Source: Formosa sp. Hel3_A1_48 (GTDB lineage: Bacteria > Bacteroidota > Bacteroidia > Flavobacteriales > Flavobacteriaceae). From it: a DNA stretch of 64,000 bases. The position numbers and the translations under genes were made by a program. Positions 17,226 through 26,396 of this stretch are shown in pieces (within the stretch, counting starts at the first letter, position 1; the number at the start of each line of letters is the position of its first letter). The notes beneath the pieces are model-generated. The model was not told where the DNA came from. It saw only the letters and a list, made by a program, of their open reading frames with translations, and made no database searches. Location: the NCBI RefSeq assembly GCF_001735715.1, contig NZ_CP017259.1, positions 186,001 through 250,000 on the forward strand, in the 5' to 3' direction.

Positions 17226-19526
17226 TCAATGCTTCAAAAACTTAAGGGTTTGGAAACTATTGGTATATGAATTTCTAATTTTTACCAAATAAATCCCTTT
17301 GCTAAGACTTGAAACGTCCAAGGTTAAGGTTTTATCTAGTGTGTTTTCTTGATTGGAGAGTTGGTAGTATTTCCCTAAAAGGTCCATAACCTCAATCTGA
17401 TCATTAGCAGTGTATTTTGAAATTGTTATTTGGTTTTTAGCGGGGTTGGGGTAAACAAAGATCTGGCCATTCAGAGTGTCATTATCCCAAACTCCGGCGG
17501 TTGTGTTTATAAACTCATAGGCACCAATATCAACAACATCATCGTTGTCAATATTAGAAAAATCTACCTCAGCAGATCCTTGAGGAACCAAAGTAAAATC
17601 ATCTATGTAAAAATCGCTAACAACTCCATCTCCAACATTCGGTCCTTTGACATACGCAAACATAAGATCACTTGATGGATATGTGAAATCCCCGTTCAAA
17701 AGCGTCCAATCCTGGTCATTTACAGCAGTACTGGATGTTACAGATGTATAAGTGTTTAATGTAGTATTTCTAATGGTTATTTGTGCATTTCCAGCACCGC
17801 CGCTGGCTAATTTTACCCAAACATAAAACGTATAGGTTTGCCCAACTTCCATAAGATTATCCAATGCCAATTTAGGACTGTGCCAGTTCTCGGTTCGATT
17901 GCTAACTGAAAGGCTGTAATCTCCAGATTTTGAGTTTGCCGTGGTAGAAGTCAAAGTGGGAGACCCAAATTGAGACCAGCCGCCCGTCGAATTTTCGAAA
18001 CTTGAGAAGGAAATTGCATTGGGAAGTGTTGGTCTTGGGTTCCCCAAAAAATCATTTTCGGGAGTATAGCTTGGATCACCTGCATCAATGGCAAGAGAGT
18101 TTGGAGTGATTGAAAAATCAGTAGCTGAAATATCAATTGGACCGTTGACAACTGATGGCGATAAAACAAAAAGTGGGTCTTGATTAACAATATTATTTTC
18201 TGAAGTTGCTGGCAAAGCATACGACCCGTTCAAAAAGAGATTATTATTTGCGATTCTATTATTGGAGACCTGATTCAATTGAAGTGATGTAAATCCATCT
18301 CCATAGTATGAAGGTGCATCTTCTAATGGTCTAGTAACCACAATATTATTAACAACTGTTGAATTTAAAACTTTATTGGATTTTATTCCTGCAACATTCT
18401 GGCCTCTATGTGATGGATTACCCTCTGCAACTGATAGGTCTTGAATGTATTCATGAACACCATTAAAATAAAGCGTATTATTTCTAATAATTGCTGATGC
18501 AGCTAAAGAATTATCAAAATTAATCCCATTCTTACCATTGTTAACACATACATTATTTTCAAACAAAAAGGTGCCATTATAACTAGGGTCGCTTCTTGTA
18601 ACATATAATCCCTGACCATCCACTATACTGTTATAATCTGCTGTCCCATAATTTGGATTGGTATTCCCTGAATTATCAGGCAATCGGGTTGTATAAAAAG
18701 GAATGCGATTCCAGTTGTTATAAACTAAATTACCACGCATTACCATTTTTACATCCGTTCCATTGTCAGCTTCCGAGGAAGCAATAGTCTGTGCGTATAC
18801 AACGGCACTTGAGGCCGATGATGTCCACCAAGTGGTATTGTAAACCTCATTGTATTCAATAGTAATATGATCGGAGTCATTGAAGCGAATTCCAGAGCCC
18901 GCTGTATCATGAACAATATTGTTTCGAATAATAATGTGATGGTGCGCGCCATAACCACCCCAAATCCCCTTTCCAGAAAAATAAGTATGGTTATAATTGA
19001 TGTCATCATCAGGATCAGAAGCGGCTAAAACCTTATATTCTCTGTTTGCATATGCTTCGGCATAAGTAATAGAGGCAGCAGGTCCGACCACTTCAAAACC
19101 TTCAACAATGATATAGTTCATATCATTTGAAATAACAATTCCACCCCTGCCATCAAATTGGATTATTGGGGTATGACCGGGATAATTTTTTAAAGTGATA
19201 TAAGCCCCAGCTGTTCCAGACTTATTGATTGTCACAACATGTGGATTGTTCATATTGATGTAGTTAGAAACATCAACAGTACCATAATTCTGGTTTCTGT
19301 AAGTGCCTTCCATAACATATACTGTTCCACCAGCTTCAACTTCTGATATCGCTCTGTTTATAGTTTGGAAAGGAGACGTTTCTAAACCATCATTTCCATC
19401 AGATCCTAATGCATTTGAAACATAATAATCCTGAGCATGTGAAAACGTGGATAAAAGAATCACAATTAAATAGATATGATTAAAAAAATTGCTTCGTTGT
19501 TTTTTACAACTGCTTATTAATGCCAT
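17226..19526 (-). CDS. T9SS-secreted right-handed parallel beta-helix protein with carbohydrate-binding-like domain
   Basis: A 766-residue secreted protein. Residues 1-31 form a signal peptide (ends STFSHAQ). Residues 33-490 form a parallel beta-helix beginning YYVSNALGSDGNDGLETSPFQTINRAI, with repeated HIIIRNNIVHDT / HITIEYNEVYNT coils. Residues 500-680 look like a CBM4/9-type jelly roll (GGWSQFGSPTLTS...YTFYVWVKLASGG). The last 75 or so residues are a T9SS type A sorting domain (FVYPNPAKNQITI...GIYLVKI). It is first in an operon with GH10, symporter and GH43, under an HTCS-type operator. Beta-helix folds include lyases, hydrolases (GH120 beta-xylosidases, for example) and esterases; I cannot assign a family, so the activity is open. 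Confidence 0.75.
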   Translation of the reverse strand: MALISSCKKQRSNFFNHIYLIVILLSTFSHAQDYYVSNALGSDGNDGLETSPFQTINRAISEVEAGGTVYVMEGTYRNQNYGTVDVSNYINMNNPHVVTINKSGTAGAYITLKNYPGHTPIIQFDGRGGIVISNDMNYIIVEGFEVVGPAASITYAEAYANREYKVLAASDPDDDINYNHTYFSGKGIWGGYGAHHHIIIRNNIVHDTAGSGIRFNDSDHITIEYNEVYNTTWWTSSASSAVVYAQTIASSEADNGTDVKMVMRGNLVYNNWNRIPFYTTRLPDNSGNTNPNYGTADYNSIVDGQGLYVTRSDPSYNGTFLFENNVCVNNGKNGINFDNSLAASAIIRNNTLYFNGVHEYIQDLSVAEGNPSHRGQNVAGIKSNKVLNSTVVNNIVVTRPLEDAPSYYGDGFTSLQLNQVSNNRIANNNLFLNGSYALPATSENNIVNQDPLFVLSPSVVNGPIDISATDFSITPNSLAIDAGDPSYTPENDFLGNPRPTLPNAISFSSFENSTGGWSQFGSPTLTSTTANSKSGDYSLSVSNRTENWHSPKLALDNLMEVGQTYTFYVWVKLASGGAGNAQITIRNTTLNTYTSVTSSTAVNDQDWTLLNGDFTYPSSDLMFAYVKGPNVGDGVVSDFYIDDFTLVPQGSAEVDFSNIDNDDVVDIGAYEFINTTAGVWDNDTLNGQIFVYPNPAKNQITISKYTANDQIEVMDLLGKYYQLSNQENTLDKTLTLDVSSLSKGIYLVKIRNSYTNSFQTLKFLKH

Positions 19527-19550
19527 ATTATTTCATTCGTTTTAATAGCT

Positions 19551-19615
19551 TAAATGTAGTTAGGCAGATTGAAATAAATTAAAACATTTGAGTATAACAA
19601 TGTAATATTTGAGGA
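19551..19615 (-). promoter_or_regulatory. Promoter of the beta-helix/GH10/symporter/GH43 operon with HTCS-type operator (site C)
   Basis: The minus-strand -7 box is TACATTTA (19551-19558), one mismatch from TAnnTTTG. Exactly 25 nt upstream is the 32-nt element 19584-19615, which on the plus strand starts ACATTTGAGT and carries ATTTGAGG at its far end, the half-sites being 21 nt apart. The weaker -7 match fits a promoter that depends on its activator. The leader is about 20 nt to the ATG at 19526. Confidence 0.7.
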
Positions 19616-19665
19616 TAAACATATACAGTTATAGACTAAGGTTTATAGAAATAAAATGTTCTGAC

Positions 19666-21111
19666 TTATTTATTATTTATTGGATCTCTATTGACAAAAT
19701 CCCTCATAACTTTAAGTTTTTCGCTGTATTTCTTAACCAATTCGGCATTTTCTGCATTTTTTGCTATATCAACATTTTGTTTTAAATCTTTGTTTAAGTC
19801 ATACAACATATTTCCTAAATACGTCTCGCCTCTGAAGAATTCTGTATAGGAATAATTGGCATCAACTACAGCCTCCCCTTCTTTATATCGGGTATAAATC
19901 TCATCTTTTAGTTGAATAGATGGGTTTTTCATAACAGAGGTTAAACTTTCACCATGAATATAATTAGGAGGTTCGATTCCTGTCAATTCACAAAGCGTTG
20001 GATAGACATCTATAAGTTCTGTAAATGAGGTTGTAATTTGACCCTTGGCATAACCTGGTGAAGAAATAATAAATGGTATTTTTATGGCTTCATAAAAAGT
20101 GCTGTGTTTGCACCAGAATCCATGTTCACCTAGAAAAAATCCATGGTCACTCCATAAAATAATGGTTGTATTTTCTCTGAGTCCTAAATCCTCTAATCCT
20201 TGAATTAAATCCCCAATTAGAACATCCATGTAGCTTACGCTTGCATAATACCCATGAACTAAATTTCTTGACATTTCGTCACTCAATAAGCCCTCGCTAG
20301 GAATGTCTAAATACATATTTCTTAGCTCAGCAGAATCGTGCTGGGCATGCATCGCTATAAAAGGGGAGTTTTCGGGTTGGTAAGCATTATCCGCAAGCTC
20401 TACTGAACTATGATCATACATATCCCAATACTTTTTGGGCTGAATAAACGGCAAATGAGGCGAAACATAACCAACAGCCATAAAAAAAGGTTTTTCTGCC
20501 GCTTTTAGTTCCTCCATTTTTTTGATGGCTCTTTTTGTGACTTTGCCATCGTTATAGGCATAATCATCAACTTCAGGAGATTCAAATGCAGGCCCCTTAG
20601 GACCGTGTGATCCCTTTTCACCATTACGTTTGCGCTCTTGAGCCACAGGGTCTTGATAATCAGCCTGGTGAGCTCCTCCATCATTTTCAGACCAATATTC
20701 TTTGGTATCATCTGGAAAATGATAAATTTTTCCATAGGAAACAGTTTCATAACCATTCTCCATGAAGAGTTGATTTAGAGTTATTGCTTCTGGTGTATCA
20801 ACTGAGGCACGAGAGGTGTAATCATTAAAACGATCTTGACTTGGCCTTATTCCTGTCATAATACTCGCGCGACTAGCCCCACAAACAGCAATATTGGTAA
20901 AAGCATTATTAAATTGAAGTCCTTCAGAAGCTAGTTTATCAATATTTGGGGTAATCATCTTGGATTCCCCGTAAGAGTTAATTTTAGGTCTAAAATCATC
21001 AATTGAGATAAATAGAATATTATGCTTCTTAGTGCCCGTTTGACTGATCAAACACTGGGGCATTATAGTGACACAAAAAAGTAAAATCGTAAGTTGTTTC
21101 ATTGAAATCAT
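19666..21111 (-). CDS. Sulfatase (family S1, formylglycine-dependent), iduronate-2-sulfatase-like
   Basis: A 481-residue exported sulfatase that hydrolyses sulfate esters on polysaccharide. The signal peptide ends near SQTG. The metal site ISIDDFRP (37-42), the formylglycine motif CGASR with Cys77, and WSDHGFFLGEHGFWCKHS are characteristic of the choline-/iduronate-sulfatase-like branch. Cys77 must be oxidised by a formylglycine-generating enzyme not encoded in this window. Two close ATGs exist (21111 and 21102); either gives a good signal peptide. It is the last gene of the SusC-SusD-GH30-sulfatase operon, so a sulfated xylan is the presumed substrate. Confidence 0.9.
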   Translation of the reverse strand: MISMKQLTILLFCVTIMPQCLISQTGTKKHNILFISIDDFRPKINSYGESKMITPNIDKLASEGLQFNNAFTNIAVCGASRASIMTGIRPSQDRFNDYTSRASVDTPEAITLNQLFMENGYETVSYGKIYHFPDDTKEYWSENDGGAHQADYQDPVAQERKRNGEKGSHGPKGPAFESPEVDDYAYNDGKVTKRAIKKMEELKAAEKPFFMAVGYVSPHLPFIQPKKYWDMYDHSSVELADNAYQPENSPFIAMHAQHDSAELRNMYLDIPSEGLLSDEMSRNLVHGYYASVSYMDVLIGDLIQGLEDLGLRENTTIILWSDHGFFLGEHGFWCKHSTFYEAIKIPFIISSPGYAKGQITTSFTELIDVYPTLCELTGIEPPNYIHGESLTSVMKNPSIQLKDEIYTRYKEGEAVVDANYSYTEFFRGETYLGNMLYDLNKDLKQNVDIAKNAENAELVKKYSEKLKVMRDFVNRDPINNK

Positions 21112-21122
21112 TGTTTTAAAAT

Positions 21123-22781
21123 TTAATTAGTTGTTATGCTTGAAGCTTTATAACCAATTCGGATAGCTCTAGCTCTTATTTTTTCATTGGGTTCAGTTTG
21201 AACAGGTGTTGTATACAACTTCCAATAATTTGTTCCAACATCTTCTCCCAACTGATAACCTATTGATGCTCCTTTTGTTTCACAGCTAAGCGAAATATAT
21301 TCTGAATTAATTTGAATATTAACTTTGGCAGTACTAGGCTGTTTCATATTGGGCCAAAAGGATTTAATTAATTCACTTTCCGGAACAAAGCCTTTATCAT
21401 CAATGGCTTCTTGCCATTGACCAAGTTGTGTTCTTAATTCTTTTAGTTTGAACTCATATTTTGGGTTATCAGCCAAATTATACACTTCATATGGATCATT
21501 CTCAAGGTCATATAACTCTTCATTTGGCTTGGATTTCATGAAAATATACGCAGCATTTCCTTCAAGCCTGTTCAAGGAATCAAGTTCAATTAAGTGTTTA
21601 TTCATAGGAATTTGCTCTCGATATTTGTTTCTGTAAATCAATGGAAGTTCAGGCATAAAATTTTTGATGTACACAAATCGACCATCCAAAACCGAACGTT
21701 GCATATCAGTACATTCATCAAAGCGATCTGCGGAGCCGTAAATATATTGTCTAGGCGATTGTTCAAAATCTCCTGCAAAGGCTTTCCCGTCCATATAATC
21801 AGGGGGGTTAATTCCTATTAAAGACATTACTGTTGGTCCTAAGTCCATCAAAGAAACTAATCGGTTTTCAGTTTCACCAGCACGGTAGCCATCGGGATAG
21901 CGAACGATCAAAGGTACGTGGAGACCGCTATCTCCGACTGCTCTTTTTTGACGTAATAGATTTCCACCATGATCACTCCAAAAGAAGATTATAGAATTAT
22001 TCAAAACACCATCGCCTTTTAACTGCTCCAATAATTCACCAACCTCTTTGTCTAGAACTTCAATATTTGAATATTTACGAGCAATATCACTTCTAACAAT
22101 TGGAATGTCTGGATAGTAGTCGGGAACTGGAACTTCTTCTGGGTCAACTGTTATTGGCTTATCCTTTCGCAACCAAATTCGTGATTCATGAGAAGTGTAA
22201 TAATTTTTAACATAGAAAAAAGGGGCGCCATCTGGTGCATTTTTGTAAGACCCTCCTCCGTACACATCGTCCCATGCTGTGAATGGGGCATTGAATTGGT
22301 AATCGCATTTATCATCATTAACACAATAGTACCCCTGTTCTCGAAGATACTCTGTAAACGGTTTGACATAACTTGGTGTAACCACTTCGTAATCTGGAAT
22401 ATTTTCACCTGATTTATCAACCACACCCTTGTTTTGTCTAAATTTCACGTCTTCTGGCCACTTAAAATTGTTATGGTCTCCCGTACGCATGTTGTGCGCA
22501 CCTAATCGCGCAGGATACATGCTGGTAATAATTGAAAAGCGACTTGGAGCACAAACTCCAACTGTAGCATAAGCATTGGTGTATTTGATGCCTTCATTGG
22601 CCAGACGATCTATGTTAGGGGTTTGAATAGATTTATTTCCATAACTACTTAACACGGGCCCCATATCCTCAACGCTTATCCAAATAACATTCAGAGGTTT
22701 TTTTGAACTGTTTTGACCAGCTACACTAAAAACAAAACAGAATGCAAAAAGTAAATAATTAATTTTATTTGAAAATTTCAT
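21123..22781 (-). CDS. Sulfatase (family S1), heparan N-sulfatase-like branch
   Basis: A sulfatase of 552 residues from the chosen start. The signal peptide ends VAGQ. The formylglycine motif is CAPSR (Cys77), followed by ITSMYPARLGAHNMRT; FFWSDHGGNLLRQKRAVGDSGL is the second conserved block. The metal-binding pair near the N terminus reads Glu-Asp (SVEDMGP) rather than Asp-Asp, as in some sulfamidase-like members. A longer reading from 22823 would overlap the upstream sulfatase by 32 nt, and the ATG at 22781 leaves a 10-nt gap and a clean signal peptide. A C-terminal tail of about 60 residues (KVNIQINSEYISLSCETKGASIGYQL) looks like an added small beta domain. Confidence 0.9.
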   Translation of the reverse strand: MKFSNKINYLLFAFCFVFSVAGQNSSKKPLNVIWISVEDMGPVLSSYGNKSIQTPNIDRLANEGIKYTNAYATVGVCAPSRFSIITSMYPARLGAHNMRTGDHNNFKWPEDVKFRQNKGVVDKSGENIPDYEVVTPSYVKPFTEYLREQGYYCVNDDKCDYQFNAPFTAWDDVYGGGSYKNAPDGAPFFYVKNYYTSHESRIWLRKDKPITVDPEEVPVPDYYPDIPIVRSDIARKYSNIEVLDKEVGELLEQLKGDGVLNNSIIFFWSDHGGNLLRQKRAVGDSGLHVPLIVRYPDGYRAGETENRLVSLMDLGPTVMSLIGINPPDYMDGKAFAGDFEQSPRQYIYGSADRFDECTDMQRSVLDGRFVYIKNFMPELPLIYRNKYREQIPMNKHLIELDSLNRLEGNAAYIFMKSKPNEELYDLENDPYEVYNLADNPKYEFKLKELRTQLGQWQEAIDDKGFVPESELIKSFWPNMKQPSTAKVNIQINSEYISLSCETKGASIGYQLGEDVGTNYWKLYTTPVQTEPNEKIRARAIRIGYKASSITTN

Positions 22782-22791
22782 AATCAAAACT

Positions 22792-24192
22792 TTAGTAATG
22801 TAAAGGAGTGTAATCACTTTCATCTAATTTACCTGCCAAGTCTTCACTAACGCTATTCCATTTAGAGTTGCGATCCAATGGGTGTAGTGTTGGTTTAATT
22901 AAAGGCATTTTAGAGTTAATTAAAAAATCATTTTGTGTTACCATCCAATCTTCTAATGCTAATGAAAGACGCTCTTTTTGGTCTGAAAATTTAGGGTTAT
23001 CAATTAAATTTTGTTTTTGATATGGATCAACATTTAAATCATATAGTTCTTCAAAAGGCACATTTGGAAAAGACGCTGCTCCCATTCGAATAAATTCATT
23101 AACAACAGGATTTGAACCATAGTTAGAGTTCACAACTTCAATAGAATTATAGTTTCTAATGAATTTATAACGCTCATCCCTTACAGCTCGTGTTGGAAAT
23201 ACTTTACATTGTTGGATATTTTGTTTAGTCGCAAGAGAAAAAATATATTTATGTATAGGTTTTTGATTTCCTTTTAGTACAGACTGAAAGCTCTTTCCGT
23301 CAATTTCACTTGGAACCTCAGCACCAAGAATATCAAGAAAAGTTGGTAATACGTCGACAAAACTAAGTAAGTTATGCGAAACAGAATTAGGCTCAACATG
23401 GCCAGGCCAGCGCACTATAAAGGGTACTTTCAATCCCTGTTCTGCTACACCCCATTTGCCAGAAATTCCGTGATCGGATGCATAAATGAAAATTGAATTT
23501 TCGACAAAATCATTGGCTTCGACCATTTTCAAAACACGTTCTAACTGCGTATTGTCATCGTATATATTTTGATAATAACCTGTTTTGAATTTTCTAAAAT
23601 TACCTTCATCATATGGAAGTCGAAAAATATCCTCATTGGTGTATTGTGATGTTTTTGGGTAAGGCCCATGAGGAAAGTCTGAAGTAACAAAAACACAGAA
23701 CGGTTTTTTGACATTCTCTAAATAATTTTCAAGTTTATCAAGTGGTAAATAACGATGATCTACCGATTTAAAATATTTTGACCACTGAAAAACTGAATTT
23801 GGTTTTACATGCCCTTTCCCCGCTAAAACAACATCATAGCCTTCGGCTTCTAAATAATCTATAACTGTTTTGAGCTTTGGTTTAACTGGAAGATGATTGG
23901 CCATACATCCATTTTTGATCGGATACATTCCAGAAAAAATCTGAGAACGGCTTGGTGCACAAATGGCTTGCGCTGTATAAAAGTTTGTAAAACGCATACC
24001 CTCTTGAGCTAGGGCATCTACTGCTGGGGTATGTACTTTTGGATTACCATAGACACCATAGTCTAATAGATCCTGATCATCGGCTAAATAAAAAATGAAG
24101 TTTGGCGTTGTTGAGCTATATTGGGCTTGTAGGCTAAAAAAAGAAAATAATGTAACAAGATAAAAACAGCAATAATATTTATTAATTTTCAT
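22792..24192 (-). CDS. Sulfatase (family S1)
   Basis: A 466-residue exported sulfatase. The signal peptide is 1-23 (ends LQAQ). The metal site is YLADDQDLLDYG (35-46), the formylglycine motif CAPSR has Cys78, and the second block is IYASDHGISGKWGVAEQGLKVPFIVRWPG. Its start codon overlaps the GH30 stop by one base (TAATG on the minus strand), indicating translational coupling to the xylanase. Together with the two sulfatases downstream it gives the SusCD operon three sulfate esterases with differing active-site surroundings, probably for different sulfate positions or linkages. Confidence 0.92.
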   Translation of the reverse strand: MKINKYYCCFYLVTLFSFFSLQAQYSSTTPNFIFYLADDQDLLDYGVYGNPKVHTPAVDALAQEGMRFTNFYTAQAICAPSRSQIFSGMYPIKNGCMANHLPVKPKLKTVIDYLEAEGYDVVLAGKGHVKPNSVFQWSKYFKSVDHRYLPLDKLENYLENVKKPFCVFVTSDFPHGPYPKTSQYTNEDIFRLPYDEGNFRKFKTGYYQNIYDDNTQLERVLKMVEANDFVENSIFIYASDHGISGKWGVAEQGLKVPFIVRWPGHVEPNSVSHNLLSFVDVLPTFLDILGAEVPSEIDGKSFQSVLKGNQKPIHKYIFSLATKQNIQQCKVFPTRAVRDERYKFIRNYNSIEVVNSNYGSNPVVNEFIRMGAASFPNVPFEELYDLNVDPYQKQNLIDNPKFSDQKERLSLALEDWMVTQNDFLINSKMPLIKPTLHPLDRNSKWNSVSEDLAGKLDESDYTPLHY

Positions 24193-26378
24193 TAGTTTTC
24201 GATTAAAAATTTAGCGGTTTGTTGTTCATCCTCAGTAATTGATTTTATTATATACATCCCATCAGCAAATGATTTTACGTCTATTGAAACACTTTTTACG
24301 GTTTGATATTTTTCATTAAAAACCTGAGTACCGTTTAATTGATAGATTATAATTTCACGATTTTGACTCACTGGAAATTTCAATTCCAACAGAGCATTTG
24401 TGGGATTTGGAAATACCAAAATTTTAGGTTCATTTAGATTGTTATATCCGATTTGAGAGCTTAATGAACTGTCGATTGTAAACACATAACTATGCATCGA
24501 CATGGCTGAAAGATTCGAGCCGATGTAGTTAGCACTCAAGTCGTAATTTTCATTTGTTATCAATCTAAAGTTATCGTTCTCAGCATCTGAGGTTATATAA
24601 TGTTCTATTGAAGTTGTTCCTTGAGGGATTTCGATTTCAAAACTACCAATATCATTATCTGAATACAATTGCAGAATAATTTTAGTTTCGTCTGGGGATT
24701 TAAAAGCAACTGCTTTTAGTCCTGAGTCAAAATTATTAAGATGAATTCTTTGAAAACCAGTTTTAACTAAATTTGCAAAATGTTTTAAAACAAAATAGCG
24801 TTTAGGCAAAATAATATCCATATTAGAATCCCATAAAACCAAAGCAGATGAGCCGTAATTTTGGCCAGTATTGACTTCTGATTGATACTTATGCTGTTCA
24901 TAAAATAAATGAAACATGTAAGCAGTAAGGCCTCCAAAGTTAAAGCCATCCATAATACGATCAATATGATAACTAGCGTCTTCCATATCCCAATTTGGAC
25001 TGTGTAAATTACCAGCTTCTGTTACCCAAATAGGCTTACCAATAGCCGCTGTAGATAGAGAGGACCAATTTGATGGTGTTATAGGGTTTTGATAGGTGTG
25101 TGTAGCAACTATATCCGTTGCATCAACTACACTTGAATTTTCAAACATAGTGTTGATGTAATTAGTTGTAGACTTTGTTGCATCGTTTGAAGTGACTCTA
25201 AACGTTTCTGGGGATATGATTTTAATAGCACTTAAATTTTCAGCATCTAAGCGCGAATCAAGATTTGAAATTATTGAGGATAATTCTGAGGGGGTTGTAT
25301 TCATAGACTCATAGGTCACATCATAATCAGGTTCATTGGTTGGTGAAATTGCAGTAATATTAATTCCATAACGCGATTGCATTCCATTGATAAAAGCGAT
25401 TAAGAACTCGCTATATTCATCCTCTCCATCCGCAATTAGAGTACCACCATCATTGTGCGCTCCATTGGTTTTTAGCCACGCTGGCGCACTATTACAATTG
25501 CCTATAATGTGGTCAAATCCATAGGTGCTCAAATTAAACGCATTACTGAGTGCTTCTGCTACATAACGAGATTTCCATAGGGTAGGATCACTGTCATAGC
25601 GAGTCCAGTCCAGTCCAGCAGTATTTAGATAAAATGGGTTATTGTTATCGTTAGGATCTTCCAAGTCATGGTATACAAAAAAGCGAATCATATTAGGCTC
25701 CAAGTCTTGAAATGCATGTATTTCAATCTGTTCACGCATGCTGTCTTCCAAAGCATATAGATGCTCCGTTCTTCGCTTTATGCCTGCACCAAATCCATCC
25801 ACAGATTGATAGGTGAAAGCGGGGTTAAATGAGATCGTATTTCCTGCGACTACCTCAACTTCATCCAAGTAATAAGTAACTCCTGCACCCATATACCAAA
25901 AACTCAATTTATTTAAATCTGCGTTGTCTTCCACTGTAAAAATGTGGCTGTACTGTTGCCAGTCTTGAGAAATTGTTGTGTCGTTTCCTTGATAGCTTCC
26001 AGAAGCATCGGAGGCTTGAAATACAACCTTCATGGTCGCAGAGCTTGACCCACTAACTTTTGCCCAAAATCGGACGGTATAGCTTTGTTCCGCTTCCACT
26101 TGAAATAAATAATCACTTTGTGTTTTAACATGCCAACCGCTAGACCCTAATGAAATAATTTGACTTTTCTGTGCCTTCGTACTTCCAGTGATTAAATTTT
26201 CGGTTTCTATGGAGTAGTTTACCTGACCGCCATTGATTTGTAAATTGGACCAAAAACTAAAAGTATTTGTTTGCGCGTCAATGCTTTCCAAAGCACCATT
26301 AGCAATAGGTAATTCATTTTGGGCATTCATATTGAATGCCCAAAACAAATTTAAAACTACTAAAAATTTATACTTCAT
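24192..26378 (-). CDS. T9SS-secreted GH30-type xylanase with N-terminal carbohydrate-binding domain
   Basis: A 728-residue secreted glycoside hydrolase. Signal peptide 1-19 (NMNAQ). Residues 20-155 resemble a CBM4/9-like jelly roll (FSFWSNLQINGG...YTVRFWAKVSGSSSATM). A GH30 (clan A) catalytic region follows, starting FTYQSVDGFGAGIKRR, with acid/base Glu349 in SPTNEPDYD and nucleophile Glu454 in WVTEAGN, plus the trailing GH30 beta domain. The last 75 or so residues are a T9SS sorting domain (ILVFPNPTNALLELKFPV). GH30 includes glucuronoxylanases and other xylanases; the locus favours xylanase, but the subfamily is undetermined. It is third in the SusCD operon. Confidence 0.88.
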   Translation of the reverse strand: MKYKFLVVLNLFWAFNMNAQNELPIANGALESIDAQTNTFSFWSNLQINGGQVNYSIETENLITGSTKAQKSQIISLGSSGWHVKTQSDYLFQVEAEQSYTVRFWAKVSGSSSATMKVVFQASDASGSYQGNDTTISQDWQQYSHIFTVEDNADLNKLSFWYMGAGVTYYLDEVEVVAGNTISFNPAFTYQSVDGFGAGIKRRTEHLYALEDSMREQIEIHAFQDLEPNMIRFFVYHDLEDPNDNNNPFYLNTAGLDWTRYDSDPTLWKSRYVAEALSNAFNLSTYGFDHIIGNCNSAPAWLKTNGAHNDGGTLIADGEDEYSEFLIAFINGMQSRYGINITAISPTNEPDYDVTYESMNTTPSELSSIISNLDSRLDAENLSAIKIISPETFRVTSNDATKSTTNYINTMFENSSVVDATDIVATHTYQNPITPSNWSSLSTAAIGKPIWVTEAGNLHSPNWDMEDASYHIDRIMDGFNFGGLTAYMFHLFYEQHKYQSEVNTGQNYGSSALVLWDSNMDIILPKRYFVLKHFANLVKTGFQRIHLNNFDSGLKAVAFKSPDETKIILQLYSDNDIGSFEIEIPQGTTSIEHYITSDAENDNFRLITNENYDLSANYIGSNLSAMSMHSYVFTIDSSLSSQIGYNNLNEPKILVFPNPTNALLELKFPVSQNREIIIYQLNGTQVFNEKYQTVKSVSIDVKSFADGMYIIKSITEDEQQTAKFLIEN

Positions 26379-26396
26379 TAAATTATTTTACAAAAA

